A DNA stretch of 64,000 nt from Pomphorhynchus laevis (lineage: Eukaryota; Acanthocephala; Palaeacanthocephala; Echinorhynchida; Pomphorhynchidae). The notes beneath the pieces are model-generated. The model saw only the letters and a list, made by a program, of their open reading frames with translations, was not told the DNA's origin and searched no databases. Shown here in pieces: positions 10,092 to 19,500 of the stretch. The position numbers were made by a program, and so were the translations under genes. Each line of letters begins with the position of its first letter. Positions within the stretch are counted from its first letter, which is position 1. The stretch lies in the NCBI GenBank assembly GCA_012934845.2, contig WNNJ02002706.1, positions 248,001-312,000 of the forward strand. Reading direction: 5' to 3'.

Positions 10092-11535
10092 TCACATAAT
10101 AAACAATAGGATTTATATTTTCGTGGCAAATTCGTGCCAGCGCACGCTTACATGACCACAACAAAACAAATATAAATAATGTGTCGAGAAGGTTTGAACG
10201 GAGGAGGTGTTTGAATGTGATAAAGGAGGGAGCGCAGCGGAAGTCGAGAGGGAGTTGATTCCAGGCGAGTGGGCGGCGACGAGGAAGGATCGGATACCGT
10301 AATGTTGGAGTAATTGGGAACGTGGAGTAAGAGTGTATGACAGGAACGCAGCGATAACGAGGTGGGTTGAGTGTAGTCTAAGAAAGGAAGATTGATGAAC
10401 GATGGGGAGCCGACGGCGTTGAGACGAAAAGTTACGAGAAGAAGGCGGAGTTTGATGCGGATGTGGATGTTGGACCAGGAGAGTTGGGCAAGATATGTGG
10501 ATGTGTGGTCGAAGCGACGAAGATGAAAGAGCACTCGAACGGCGGTGCTGATTATTCGTTGTAGGGGTAATATGATGGATTTTGGAGAAATGGCGAAGAG
10601 GCTAAGGCAGTAATCGATTTTAGAAAAAAGAAGTGATGAAAGAAGACATACATGAACGGAAGTCGATACGGGGGTGGATACGGCGGATGTCACGGAAAAT
10701 AAAGTTAGACGAGCGGACCTTGTTACGGACGAAGGGTTCAAGGGAAAGGTGATCATCGAAATAGAAGCCTAAGAATGTGAGATTGTGGATTATGGTGGAT
10801 GATTGATTAGTCAAATGATACAATGGGTAGATATATGTTAGGTTGACGGTGGAGGATCGACATTATTTTGGACTTCCTATGGTTTAGAACGAGATGAAGA
10901 TGAAAGGTGCGTTTGTAGATTAAAGAGAAACCGTTTGAGACAGAAATACTGATATATCATATACAGTAAGCGTTTGCATGAGCATAGATGAGTATGTCAT
11001 TGGCTTTTTGCATGACGTTTAAGGAGTAAGGTTTTGTAAACGGAGATAGATCGCCAAGCATAAGAGCGAAATCACGGGACCCAGGACTGAACCTTGTGGG
11101 ATCACCCAGAAAATATAGAGGGGATGATTATTTATTAGAACAGACGCATAAAGAACGGTTGATAGATATGAGGCAAACCGAGCTACGGAGTTGGTAGACA
11201 ATCCGTAATCATAACGAAGGCGTAATAAGAAGGATGGAATTGTCGACGATTTCGAAGGCCAAGGAGAAGTCGATGGAGATGATAACACTATATAGAGTTT
11301 TGTTATGAGAAATGTGTAGGTCGTTGTAAACTTTCAAGCAGGCGATTTCTGTGGAGTGACTAATGCGAAAGCGGATTGTAAATGAGGGGACAGATTAGAT
11401 GAAGAGAGATAAACGTTTATCTTGATTAAGATGATGCGTTCTAAGAACTTTGAAAGAGTAGAGAGGATTGAGATGGGGCGATTACTAGAATGAAGAGAGG
11501 GATCGAGCTATTGTTTCTTAAGGACGAGATGAAAG
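10092..11535 (-). mobile_element. LINE B copy, tail-to-tail with the previous one
   Basis: The minus strand carries the 3' tail at about 10,100-10,150 with hairpin 10,133-10,146, the C-terminal part at 10,148-10,756 (KIDYCLSLFAISPKSIILPL, HLRRFDHTS), RT with PQGSVLGP at 11,019-11,288, and weaker upstream RT to about 11,535. At least two frame changes break the coding. With the copy at 8,915-10,085 it forms an inverted pair meeting at the 3' ends. Confidence 0.75.
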
Positions 11536-11639
11536 ATGGTGGATTTTTAGTGTAAATGGAAGATACATTCAAACATTTAAACAATTCAACTGTTTGTATT
11601 TTAATTTTTTGAGAATGATTTTTCGACTAGTTGGAATAC

Positions 11640-12156
11640 TGAGTTGGCTTGCTCAAAAGCAAATCGAATGGTTGAGATGTTTCGTAGAACTTTTAGTGTG
11701 TTGAGTCTAGTTTCATTTACAGCACTCGCCAACGCTTTTGTGATCAGTCATCTTACCTGTGCATCACAATGTTCGTTCCCAAGAACAGTTTATGAGGAAA
11801 GTACAATTGAAAATGTGCTGCGCCGGGCAGCAAAGCTCGTAAATTCAGTTAAAGCCTTACCTTATAATGAAAGGCTAAAAAATTTTTGTATGGTTTCTAT
11901 AAGCGACCTTCGGTTTCAACGAGATATGTGTTCAACATGGGAAGCTTTACACAAGGGAGATCACGTCTTAAGAGAATTGATGACTGTTCGGAAAAGTCGG
12001 GCTTTGCGTGGACACAATTTTACTTTAACCCATCGCCGAGTTATACGCTCTAAAACTGTACAATTTGGACACCGAATCGTAGGTAAGTGGAACCGATTAA
12101 GTGAAGAAATTGTCAACTCAAGATCGGTTTCAGCATTCAAACATGAACTTTTTTGA
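11640..12156 (+). mobile_element. CR1-type LINE, C-terminal RT fragment of a different family
   Basis: A single open frame of 170 codons shows the C-terminal region typical of CR1/Jockey-group ORF2: VLRRAAKLVNSVKALPYNER, then DLRFQRDM, RGHNFTLTHRRVIRSKTVQF and a final WNRLSEEIVNSRSVSAFK. It is unlike LINE A and B in sequence, so it represents another family. The frame upstream to about 11,560 is weakly similar to the end of RT. The open frame suggests a younger copy. Confidence 0.75.
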
Positions 12157-12345
12157 CTTTTGTTTGTGAGTCTTTCTTTTTTTTCTTTACTTTTTCTTTT
12201 TTTAACTGTGCAACTATGAGCTTTGCTGGTCTGTTTGTCGAAATAATAATAATTTAACCTATTTATTTGCTTGACGTTTTCTTTGTTGTTAGTAGACTTG
12301 TAAGTTCGCAGCTGGCACGCATTTGCTACGTTAAATAAATTTTTA
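12157..12345 (+). mobile_element. LINE 3' tail
   Basis: T-rich sequence followed by GTAAGTTCGCAGCTGGCACG, ATTTGCTACGTTAAATAAA and a TTATTATT end, the 3' signature shared with LINE A (17,730-17,781). Confidence 0.6.
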
Positions 12346-12351
12346 TTATTT

Positions 12352-13197
12352 ATAGTTTGCCTCATATCTATCCGTCTGTTCTTTTCGCCCCTGTTCAAAT
12401 TAATCATTTACCCTCCTATCCCTATTTTCTGCGGGGTCCCACAAGCTTCAGTCATAGGTATTCTGCTTTTTTTTGCTTCTAGCTAGCGATCTCTATCCGT
12501 TTATCGATCCTTACTCCTGTACCGTCATGCAATACGCCGATGACATCTTCATCAATGCTCATGCGCCCGCTCATCACATACACAATATCGCCATTTCTGC
12601 CTCCAACTGATTTCTATTTACAAACGTCTCTCCAATCTTAATCTCGTTCTACGCACAGACAAGTCCAAAATAAGGTGGATCCTCTCCTGTCAACCTAACG
12701 TATCTCCTACTCCTATATATTTTACCTGATCAATCATCCCCAGAGTCCACAATCTCACTTTCTTAGGATTCCATTTCGATGATTATCTTTTTCTTAAATC
12801 CTTCGTCCGTGACAAGGTCCGCTCATCTAACTTAATTCTCCGTAACATCCGCCGTATCCGCCCCCTTAACGACTTCCGTTCTTGAATGTTTCTCCTTTCA
12901 TCGCTTCTTTTCCCTAAAATCGATTACTGCCTTAGCCTCTTCGCCATTTATCCAAAATCCATCATCCTACCCCTACAACGAATAATCAACTTCGCCGTTC
13001 GAGTTTTATTTCATCTCCGTCGCTTTGATCACACATCCACATATCTTGCCCAACTCTCCTGGTCCACCATCCACATCCGCATCAAATTCCGCCTTCTCGT
13101 AACTTTTCGTCTCGTCATTGTCGGCTCCCCATCGTTAATCAACCTTCCTTTCTTAGACGACACTCGCCCCAACTCACTATCGTTGCGTTCTCGCCAT
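12352..13197 (+). mobile_element. LINE B fragment
   Basis: The sequence is collinear with 8,992-9,850: CGGGGTCCCACAAG, then the YADD block (near 12,535) and the C-terminal segment at 12,886-13,209. Several frame changes and internal stops make it a pseudogene. It stops at about 13,197, where the next LINE begins. Confidence 0.75.
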
Positions 13198-13240
13198 AAA
13201 AAAAGTTAAAAAAAAAGTTTGAGATAAAATAACATACATT

Positions 13241-13460
13241 CCAGATTATTCCTGTCAGTTCCAGATTATTCCTGTCAGTTCCAGATTATTCCTGTCAGTT
13301 CCAGATTATTCCTGTCAGTTCCAGATTATTCCTGTCAGTTCCAGATTATTCCTGTCAGTTCCAGATTATTCCTGTCAGTTCCAGATTATTCCTGTCAGTT
13401 CCAGATTATTCCTGTCAGTTCCAGATTATTCCTGTCAGTTCCAGATTATTCCTGTCAGTT
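13241..13460 (+). repeat. Eleven perfect 20-bp monomers, LINE A 5' leader
   Basis: The unit CCAGATTATTCCTGTCAGTT occurs eleven times without a single difference, directly followed by CCGCTCGCTACGCTCGCGGA and the ORF1 leader. The minus-strand copy at the left edge has about two units. Position and variable number suggest promoter monomers, comparable in layout to rodent L1 monomers. This is inferred from position only. Confidence 0.8.
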
Positions 13461-13507
13461 CCGCTCGCTACGCTCGCGGATTGAGCTCAATCTATCGATA
13501 AAAGGTC

Positions 13508-14832
13508 ATGCCTAAAAAAGCGCGATCTCAGATCCCTGTTCCTGATCAACAATCTTCCACATCTAAATGCAATGATGGTTATACCAGCTTTGAAGTTGGA
13601 TGCGATTCCAAAGATTGCGATGTATGGACACTTGTTCGTGTTAAAATATCCGACCACTCAGTGTATAAACTTAAACATTTCACTTGCGGTTTTTGTACAT
13701 CAGTACGACTACTACAGTTATCCTGCTCATCTACTCCTGTATCACACACTACCACTCAGACCAATGCTGTTTTAGATGTTTCCCTCGCATCAACACCTGA
13801 CTTCGCATCATATAATCCCATTATTGAACCTACTCTCTCACACACTCCTCGTTCAACTACGTACCAAACTTCCATTAATCTTTCTCATTCTAACAATGCT
13901 AACGGCAAAGCTTTTCATCTCGTACCTCCTCTTTCCTATTCCTCCCCCAATCTAAATAAATCTCAAACTTCTTTATTCTCCTCACGAACTCCTTACTCGA
14001 CCCCCCTGTATCACCTCTCAATAATTTACACCCTTCCATCAAAATCATTTCCAGTAACATTTCCGATCAACTAATTCAACACTCCATTCCTGTCACTCAT
14101 GCCCCAACCTATTTTAATTCTCCTTACTCTACCTCCCACGTAACACTTCCCAATAAGTTACATCCTTCATTTAAAATCATATCCAGTCACATCTCTGATC
14201 AACCGATTCAACACCCCGCTCCTGTCACACTTGCTCCAACCAATATTAATTCTTTATCAAGCACCCCTGTCATTTCCACTTCTATCTGCTCATCTACCTC
14301 GACTCCAACCAGCTCTGTCCGTCCACCACTTCCACGAAATCGTTTTCCTTCGCGCGATCGCTGTATAATCATATCAAACTTAAAGCTTTCCGAATCTGCT
14401 TCTCCACAATCTCGCCTCGATGATGATGTATCTGCTTTAAGGTCTATCCTAGCAACCATTCTTCCTTATGATAACCCATCACTCTTCAATAATATCGCTC
14501 CTGTATCCTTTATTCGTTTAAACAAATCCACTAAATCCAATCATCTCAGTCCTCCACTCTTAAAAATCGTTTTCCGACATAGTTCACATGCCTCTTCGGT
14601 ACTCTCCCAAAGTTTTAAACTTCTTACCACTTCATCTACTTGCCGTATCTTTCCTGACCGCTCCCCTTCTGATATTGCCCAGCTCAATTTAGCTCGCATT
14701 GAAAAACATCGACGTGAAACAAACGGCGAGTCATCCTTATCTATACGTAAAATCAACGGAAATTTTCACGTTCTTCACACAAGGCCAAAAATTCGATGGC
14801 GTCTCATCTCTCCCCCTTGTCTTCTTCGCTAG
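13508..14832 (+). CDS. LINE A ORF1 (PHD-like finger; one frame change)
   Basis: The ATG at 13,508 opens a frame to 14,074. Near the C6 run at about 13,998 the coding signal shifts to another frame, which stays open from there to the TAG at 14,830-14,832. A one-base loss at the C run would explain it. Residues about 22-65 form the degenerate PHD-like finger (GCDSKDCDVW, FTCGFC). The middle is Ser/Thr/Pro-rich and contains a 132-bp in-frame duplication. The C-terminal third (RFPSRDRCIIISNLKLSES) is more compact and could be the RNA-binding part. It overlaps ORF2 by 37 bp. Confidence 0.65.
14020..14283 (+). repeat. 132-bp tandem duplication inside ORF1
   Basis: 14,020-14,151 and 14,152-14,283 align at a constant offset of 132 bp (44 codons). 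Both contain versions of LHPSxKIISSxISDQxIQH. The length is a multiple of three, so the frame is kept. Confidence 0.7.
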
Positions 14833-17768
14833 TCGATCTCGCTCCTAAGCATACTTTTCGTCTTAGTCTATTCAATACTCGCTCCATTCTTCATAAAGCT
14901 GATATGCTTCTCGATATCTTCGATCAATTATCTATCGATATTCTCTGCATTACCGAATCCTGGCACACTGACTCCAACGATCTTGCTATTCGTCGTCTAT
15001 GTCGCTCTGGTTGTTCTCTAGTTGAATCAGCTCGTCAAATTACATCTCATACATCTACTGCGTCTAACCATGGCGGTATTGTTGCCATTGCTCGTCACCC
15101 AATGTCTTTACGTAAAATCAACGTTAACATCCGTTACACCTCGTTCGAATTACTCATATGCAGATTATCAACGCCTTTCCCTCTGGAACTTGTGATTGTA
15201 TACCGTCCAGGTTCAGTTGCCCCATCACGTATCTTCTTTAACGACCTTGCAGATCTAATGTCTCACTGTTCATTGTCTTATACTCCTTCTTTTGTTCTCG
15301 GTGACTTTAACATTCGTCTTGATCGCCCGTCTGACTCTGACTCTATCACTTTAACTAATCTTTTTTCTGATTTTAACTATAAATTACTTTCAACAAGCCC
15401 AACTCATATTCTCGGCGGTGCTCTCGACATCATTGCTGTTCCTAACTGCTTCAATGACTATACCTCCTTGTCAATTACTGATCCTGGTTTGTCCGATCAT
15501 TTCCTTGTCACTATTACTCTTACTCGTCCCCATCCTCCTTCTCCGCCTTTACCATTATCTACACCAAGTCGACCCTGGAAGCTTCTCGATATCCCTATTC
15601 TCTGCACAGCCTTACTCAATTCTTCACTCTTTTCACTTCCTCTTAACTATCTCTCTCCCGATGATCTCTGCATTCTGTTTGATTCTGAACTTACGTCGAT
15701 CCTCAATAACCTTCTACCTAGTCGACTTCGACGTTCCCAGCGCTTGCGCCATGCTCCCTGGTTCGATTCTGACTGTAGTCTTTCTAAGCGTCGACTCCGT
15801 CACTCTTTTCGTATGTATAAACGCTTTCTTAAACGTTCACCCAACTCACTCCCTCCAAATCTTCGTGATTCCTACTTTTCTCAACGCCGTTCACATCTCA
15901 TTCTTATACGTACTAAACGTACTCTCTTTTGGCGAAATCAACTCGAGTCATCTTCCAACTCGAAATCTCATTGGAAAATCTTAAACTCAATTCTTTCACG
16001 ATCATCTACCCCTTGTAATATAAATCCTGATGAATTTTCTTCTTATCTACAAACTAAGCTATCTAATTTACTTTCCCTACTACCCATAGCCCCCTTGTAC
16101 CCACTCTTATCTTTAAATACTTCCCTCCCAGAACTATTCCACCTTCTTCCCGTTTCGTCTGATGAAGTTTCTTCGGTTCTGCTGTCATTACCTAATAAAA
16201 CCTCTCCTTCTGACCCAATTCCCACTCACTTACTTAAAAATATCTGCACTTTTATCTTACCCTTCCTAACCACATTGTTCAACTCGTCCATCCGTAGCTG
16301 TACATTTCCTTCCATCTGGAAATGCGCCACTGTTCGTCCTATCATCAAAAAGCAATCTCTCGACTCTTCACTACCATCTTCGTACCGTCCAATCTCACTT
16401 CTCCCAACCCTCTCTAAACTCCTTGAGCGTCTCGTTCTTAAGCAAGTTAATACATATCTCTATTCCTCTAACTTATTTCCTCCCTTCCAAGCCGCTTTTC
16501 GCTCTAATTACTCTACCGAAATTGCATGTCTTAAAGTTTATAACGACTTACTCATATCGCGCGATCATAAATTATGTAGTGTCATAGTTTCTCTTGATCT
16601 ATCGTCTGCTTTTGACATCGTCGATCACTCGATTCTTCTCCATCGCCTTCGTCATGATTATGGCTTCTCTTTACCCACTGTATCATGGTTTTCTTCATAT
16701 CTATCAAACCGTACATTTCGCGTATATTCTAACTCTTCTCTCTCCCATCCTTCGTCCATTCCGTCCGGTGTTCCGCAAGGCTCCGTATTAGGCCCTATAC
16801 TTTTCTCTCTTCTTCTTGGTGATTTGTCTTCGATTTCTCATAAATTTAACTTCCATGTTATGCAATATGCTGATGACATTCTCATCTATGCTCATGCACC
16901 TGTTTATCGTATTCGCGATCTTAGTGTTTCCGCTTCCGACTGTCTTGTCTCAATTTCCAATCATCTTTCTTCCCTTCGCCTTTCTCTGAATCCTGATAAA
17001 TCCAAAATTATGTGGATCCTACCTCGACGCCTCGGCTTCGAACCTCCCTCCGTATCATTAAATTCTACAATTCTTCCTATCGTTGATAATCTCGTTTTCC
17101 TAGGCTTCCATTTTGACAACCGACTTTCACTTAAACCTTTCGTTAGAGATAAAGTACGCTCATCTACCTTGATACTCCGCAACCTCCGTCAAGTTCGTAG
17201 ATTGATCGATTTCCCTTCTTGTATGACTCTCATATCATCTCTCCTTTTTTCTAGACTCGATTATTGTCTTAGTCTATTTTCCAACTCACCTAAATCCACT
17301 CTTCTTCCCCTACAACGCATCGTCAACGCAGCTGTCCGAATTCTCCTCCGTCTTCGTCGTTTTGATCACACATCCTACCATCTTGCTTCTCTCGATTTGC
17401 CTACAATTTATTGTCGTGTTCAAATTCGTCTTCTTATCGTTGCTTTCCGCCTTGTAACTTTTCATACCCCTTCATTTCTCAACCTTCCTTTTCTTGATAA
17501 TTCCCGTCCTGTTTACTGTTCCTTGCGTTCCTGTAATTCCCTTCTTTTACATGTCCCAAACTACTCTACCTCCTTTGGACTCCGCTCCTTCCTGGTGGCT
17601 GCTCCTCTATCGTGGAATCATCTGCCCATTCATATACGCCAATCAACTTCCCTGCAGTGCTTCAAACGACAAATCCGATCCCATCTGAACAATTTAACTC
17701 TTGACTTTATCATTTTTGTTTGTGGACTTGTAAGCGTACAGCTTGTACGCATTTGCCACATTAAATAA
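14796..17768 (+). CDS. LINE A ORF2: APE endonuclease and reverse transcriptase
   Basis: An intact 990-residue protein. Residues about 20-250 form an exonuclease-endonuclease-phosphatase domain: FNTRSILHKADML, the catalytic CITESWH, VIVYRPG, VLGDFNIRLD and SDHFLVTITL. Residues about 480-760 are RT: SYRPISLLPTLSKLLER, VSLDLSSAFDIVDH, SGVPQGSVLGP, the catalytic QYADDILIYAH and LNPDKSKIMW. The C-terminus has LRRFDHTSYHLASLDLP and LLLHVPNYSTSF. In this class the endonuclease nicks the target and RT copies the element RNA from the nick. The start overlaps the end of ORF1, so translation probably depends on reinitiation. Clade placement (CR1/L2) is by motif style only. Confidence 0.9.
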   Translation: MASHLSPLSSSLVDLAPKHTFRLSLFNTRSILHKADMLLDIFDQLSIDILCITESWHTDSNDLAIRRLCRSGCSLVESARQITSHTSTASNHGGIVAIARHPMSLRKINVNIRYTSFELLICRLSTPFPLELVIVYRPGSVAPSRIFFNDLADLMSHCSLSYTPSFVLGDFNIRLDRPSDSDSITLTNLFSDFNYKLLSTSPTHILGGALDIIAVPNCFNDYTSLSITDPGLSDHFLVTITLTRPHPPSPPLPLSTPSRPWKLLDIPILCTALLNSSLFSLPLNYLSPDDLCILFDSELTSILNNLLPSRLRRSQRLRHAPWFDSDCSLSKRRLRHSFRMYKRFLKRSPNSLPPNLRDSYFSQRRSHLILIRTKRTLFWRNQLESSSNSKSHWKILNSILSRSSTPCNINPDEFSSYLQTKLSNLLSLLPIAPLYPLLSLNTSLPELFHLLPVSSDEVSSVLLSLPNKTSPSDPIPTHLLKNICTFILPFLTTLFNSSIRSCTFPSIWKCATVRPIIKKQSLDSSLPSSYRPISLLPTLSKLLERLVLKQVNTYLYSSNLFPPFQAAFRSNYSTEIACLKVYNDLLISRDHKLCSVIVSLDLSSAFDIVDHSILLHRLRHDYGFSLPTVSWFSSYLSNRTFRVYSNSSLSHPSSIPSGVPQGSVLGPILFSLLLGDLSSISHKFNFHVMQYADDILIYAHAPVYRIRDLSVSASDCLVSISNHLSSLRLSLNPDKSKIMWILPRRLGFEPPSVSLNSTILPIVDNLVFLGFHFDNRLSLKPFVRDKVRSSTLILRNLRQVRRLIDFPSCMTLISSLLFSRLDYCLSLFSNSPKSTLLPLQRIVNAAVRILLRLRRFDHTSYHLASLDLPTIYCRVQIRLLIVAFRLVTFHTPSFLNLPFLDNSRPVYCSLRSCNSLLLHVPNYSTSFGLRSFLVAAPLSWNHLPIHIRQSTSLQCFKRQIRSHLNNLTLDFIIFVCGLVSVQLVRICHIK
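17734..17750 (+). other. 3' hairpin of LINE A
   Basis: GCGTAC and GTACGC pair perfectly over a 5-nt loop, 10-20 nt before the TTAAATAAA end. Counterparts at 1,444-1,456 and 10,133-10,146 (minus strand) keep a stem with different bases. It is probably the RT recognition structure. Confidence 0.6.
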
Positions 17769-17781
17769 ATTTGTATTATTA

Positions 17782-18023
17782 TACCATCTTACTCCATGTT
17801 CCCAATTACTGCAACTACTACGATCTCCGATCCTTCCTCGTCGCCCCCTCCACTCGCTTGGAATCAACTCCTTCTCGACGTCCGCAGCGCTCCCTCCTTT
17901 ATCACATTTAAACACCTCCTCCGTTCACACCTCGACACATGATTTACATTTTTGTTTTGTTGTGGTCATGTAAGCGAGCGCTGGCATGTATTTGCCACGT
18001 TAAAATAAATCTTTATTTTTCCG
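17782..18023 (+). mobile_element. LINE B 3' end
   Basis: The sequence encodes the last part of LINE B ORF2 (starting near TPCSQLLQLLRSPI in one frame) and ends in the family tail GTAAGCGAGCGCTGGCATG, TTTGCCACGTTAAAATAAA. It directly follows the LINE A tail. Confidence 0.65.
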
Positions 18024-18540
18024 TTTTGTCATCCAGAACAATTTGGCACGATTATAACCAATGCTCACGAAAACGTTAAGTCATATGATAAAAACGATGT
18101 AAGTGAACAGGAGCATAATATACCCTATACAAACCTTGACAATTATTTTGTTGGATTACCAGATGAATGATTGCAGTCTATGGAATATCGACGTTTGAAA
18201 TAAAGCCTTCAATTGGTTAGTAAACCTTCAATTGATTAATAAGGCCTTTAATTGTTTAAATAGTGCCTTCAATTAGCTAAAAATATGATGAATTCACACT
18301 CTATATCAACATGAGAGCAGCTTTTCTTGAACTTATAATTCATGTCAGAACATCTAGAACATATATCTTTTGATCAAACGACTTTTCATCGACAACAGAA
18401 ATGGAACAAGATGAATTGCTGACTAAAATATGCATTTGGAAGCCTCAACACTTTTGCGCGAATATAGATATACGGCGTGTCATATAATTGTGTTTATTGA
18501 AAACTTTTCTTGTTGTCATTTAGATGTTTGAATAAAGCCT
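18024..18540. other. Intergenic, with short CAATTG-centred repeats
   Basis: No coding signal was recognised. The motif CCTTCAATTGGTTA and close variants recur at about 18,208-18,290 (four times), 18,537, 18,999 and 19,217, so a small diverged repeat has spread over roughly 1 kb. Confidence 0.5.
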
Positions 18541-18560
18541 TTAATTGGTTGCTCTTTTTG
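18483..18560. repeat. 78-bp repeat, copy 1 (copy 2 at 19,161-19,239)
   Basis: Both copies run from ATAATTG through a T-rich middle and ATGTTTGA.TAAAGCCT to AATTGGTT.CTCTTTTT. They are about 85% alike by eye. The first copy includes the last codons of the minus-strand gene, so the duplication may have involved a gene end. Confidence 0.55.
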
Positions 18561-18958
18561 ATATAATGTATTCAAACATTGTACTGCATATACTATGGAC
18601 AAGCTTCTGAAGCCGCCTTGACATATCGTCTGACGCTAATAGTTGCTCAAGGTAGTTGTTCCACTGATTGAAACGATTTGAAGCGTTTTTGTCATATATC
18701 GATTTATTGTCCGATGAACATAAGATGGTATTGCTTGTCAATATCCATTCAAGTTTTCGATATGATATACGGCATTTACTCCTTCGCAAACGCAATATCT
18801 GCTTTATCTGCTGCTTTTGGGAGACTACAAGGATAGGTTTCTCTTCGTCATCAACTAAGTAATTTGCGTCCGCAATCTAACTAGTCGAATGAACAATTAA
18901 TTAGTTTGAATCGCTTGGCTTTTTGATCGAGTCCAACGCAGTCTTCTCCGTTGACCAT
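18541..18958 (-). CDS. Unrecognised small two-exon gene (or terminal exon)
   Basis: On the minus strand an open stretch from 18,876 to a stop at 18,541 (111 codons) starts directly after an acceptor-like TTAG. It reads IADANYLVDDEEKPILVV, later RFNQWNNYLEQLLASDDMSR, and ends SKRATN. It has no LINE, gypsy or PLE signature, and its even use of residues looks like a host protein. A possible first exon with ATG at 18,958 (MVNGEDC) would join through a 61-nt GT-AG intron, giving about 118 residues, but its donor (GTTGGA) is weak. The gene would be divergent to separase, whose start is about 460 bp away. I do not recognise the family. Confidence 0.4.
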
Positions 18959-19422
18959 AAGATACGTGTTTGTATCAATTAGTTACTTTAATTGTTTATT
19001 TGCCTTCAATTGGTTACGCTTTTTGGTACGAGGGGGTAGTGCGTATAACATGTGAGATTTTATGAGGATACGATATATTATTCAAAAGCTATGTACATAT
19101 AATTATCCAAAGCTAATTACAAATATATTGACATATCACAGTTTTTACTCTAAATTATAGAATAATTGCGTTTATTAAAAACTTTTTTGTTATCATTTTT
19201 AAATGTTTGACTAAAGCCTCCAATTGGTTACTCTTTTTCAGTACACATTTGCATCATTTATGTAATTATTTTTTGAATAAATTTCAAAATACAAATAAAT
19301 TTGAATTTAAGAAATTTTTTAATTGCAAGATACGTTTAAATAATAAACTACTTATAATAATTATTGACAACGTATCTATTCAATGCTCGTTTTAGATCAT
19401 AAGCTCTTACCTTTTGTACTGC
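18959..19422. promoter_or_regulatory. Region between the two divergent genes
   Basis: 464 bp of AT-rich sequence upstream of the likely separase start, containing the second 78-bp repeat copy (19,161-19,239). No TATA box or other element could be singled out. By position it should hold the separase promoter, possibly shared with the minus-strand gene. Confidence 0.35.
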
Positions 19423-19500
19423 ATGCGATTTTTATCAAAAACCGACTTGCTTCTTATCGATCGATGTGAGTACACAAAGCTTGGTTTGAAACTTGACAAG
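19423..19500 (+). CDS. Separase exon 1
   Basis: ATG at 19,423 followed by [20 protein letters not shown] and a donor at GACAAG|GTAGG. An in-frame TAG lies 30 nt upstream, which supports this start. However, TTTTAG|ATC at 19,395 could also be an acceptor that would make this an internal exon. Confidence 0.5.

Larger units (their letters stand above)
13230..17781 (+). mobile_element. LINE A: nearly complete CR1/L2-group element
   Basis: The element has a 5' leader with eleven 20-bp monomers, ORF1 (13,508-14,832, one frame change), an overlapping ORF2 (14,796-17,768, intact) and a 3' end with a hairpin and TTAAATAAATTTGTATTATT. Clear target-site duplications were not found. Closely related 5' ends (1-522) and 3' ends (1,405-1,775) elsewhere in the window show that the family amplified here. 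The intact ORF2 argues for a fairly recent insertion. Confidence 0.85.

Noticed and set aside
13241-13460. CRISPR array
   Set aside because: The 20-bp repeats are contiguous with no spacers, the DNA is eukaryotic, and the array is part of a LINE leader.
13572-13775. 67-codon frame, also present as 170-403
   Set aside because: Shadow of ORF1 that recurs only because the two LINE copies are alike.
15418-15984. 188-codon open frame inside LINE A
   Set aside because: Shadow of ORF2 in another frame; no family motif.
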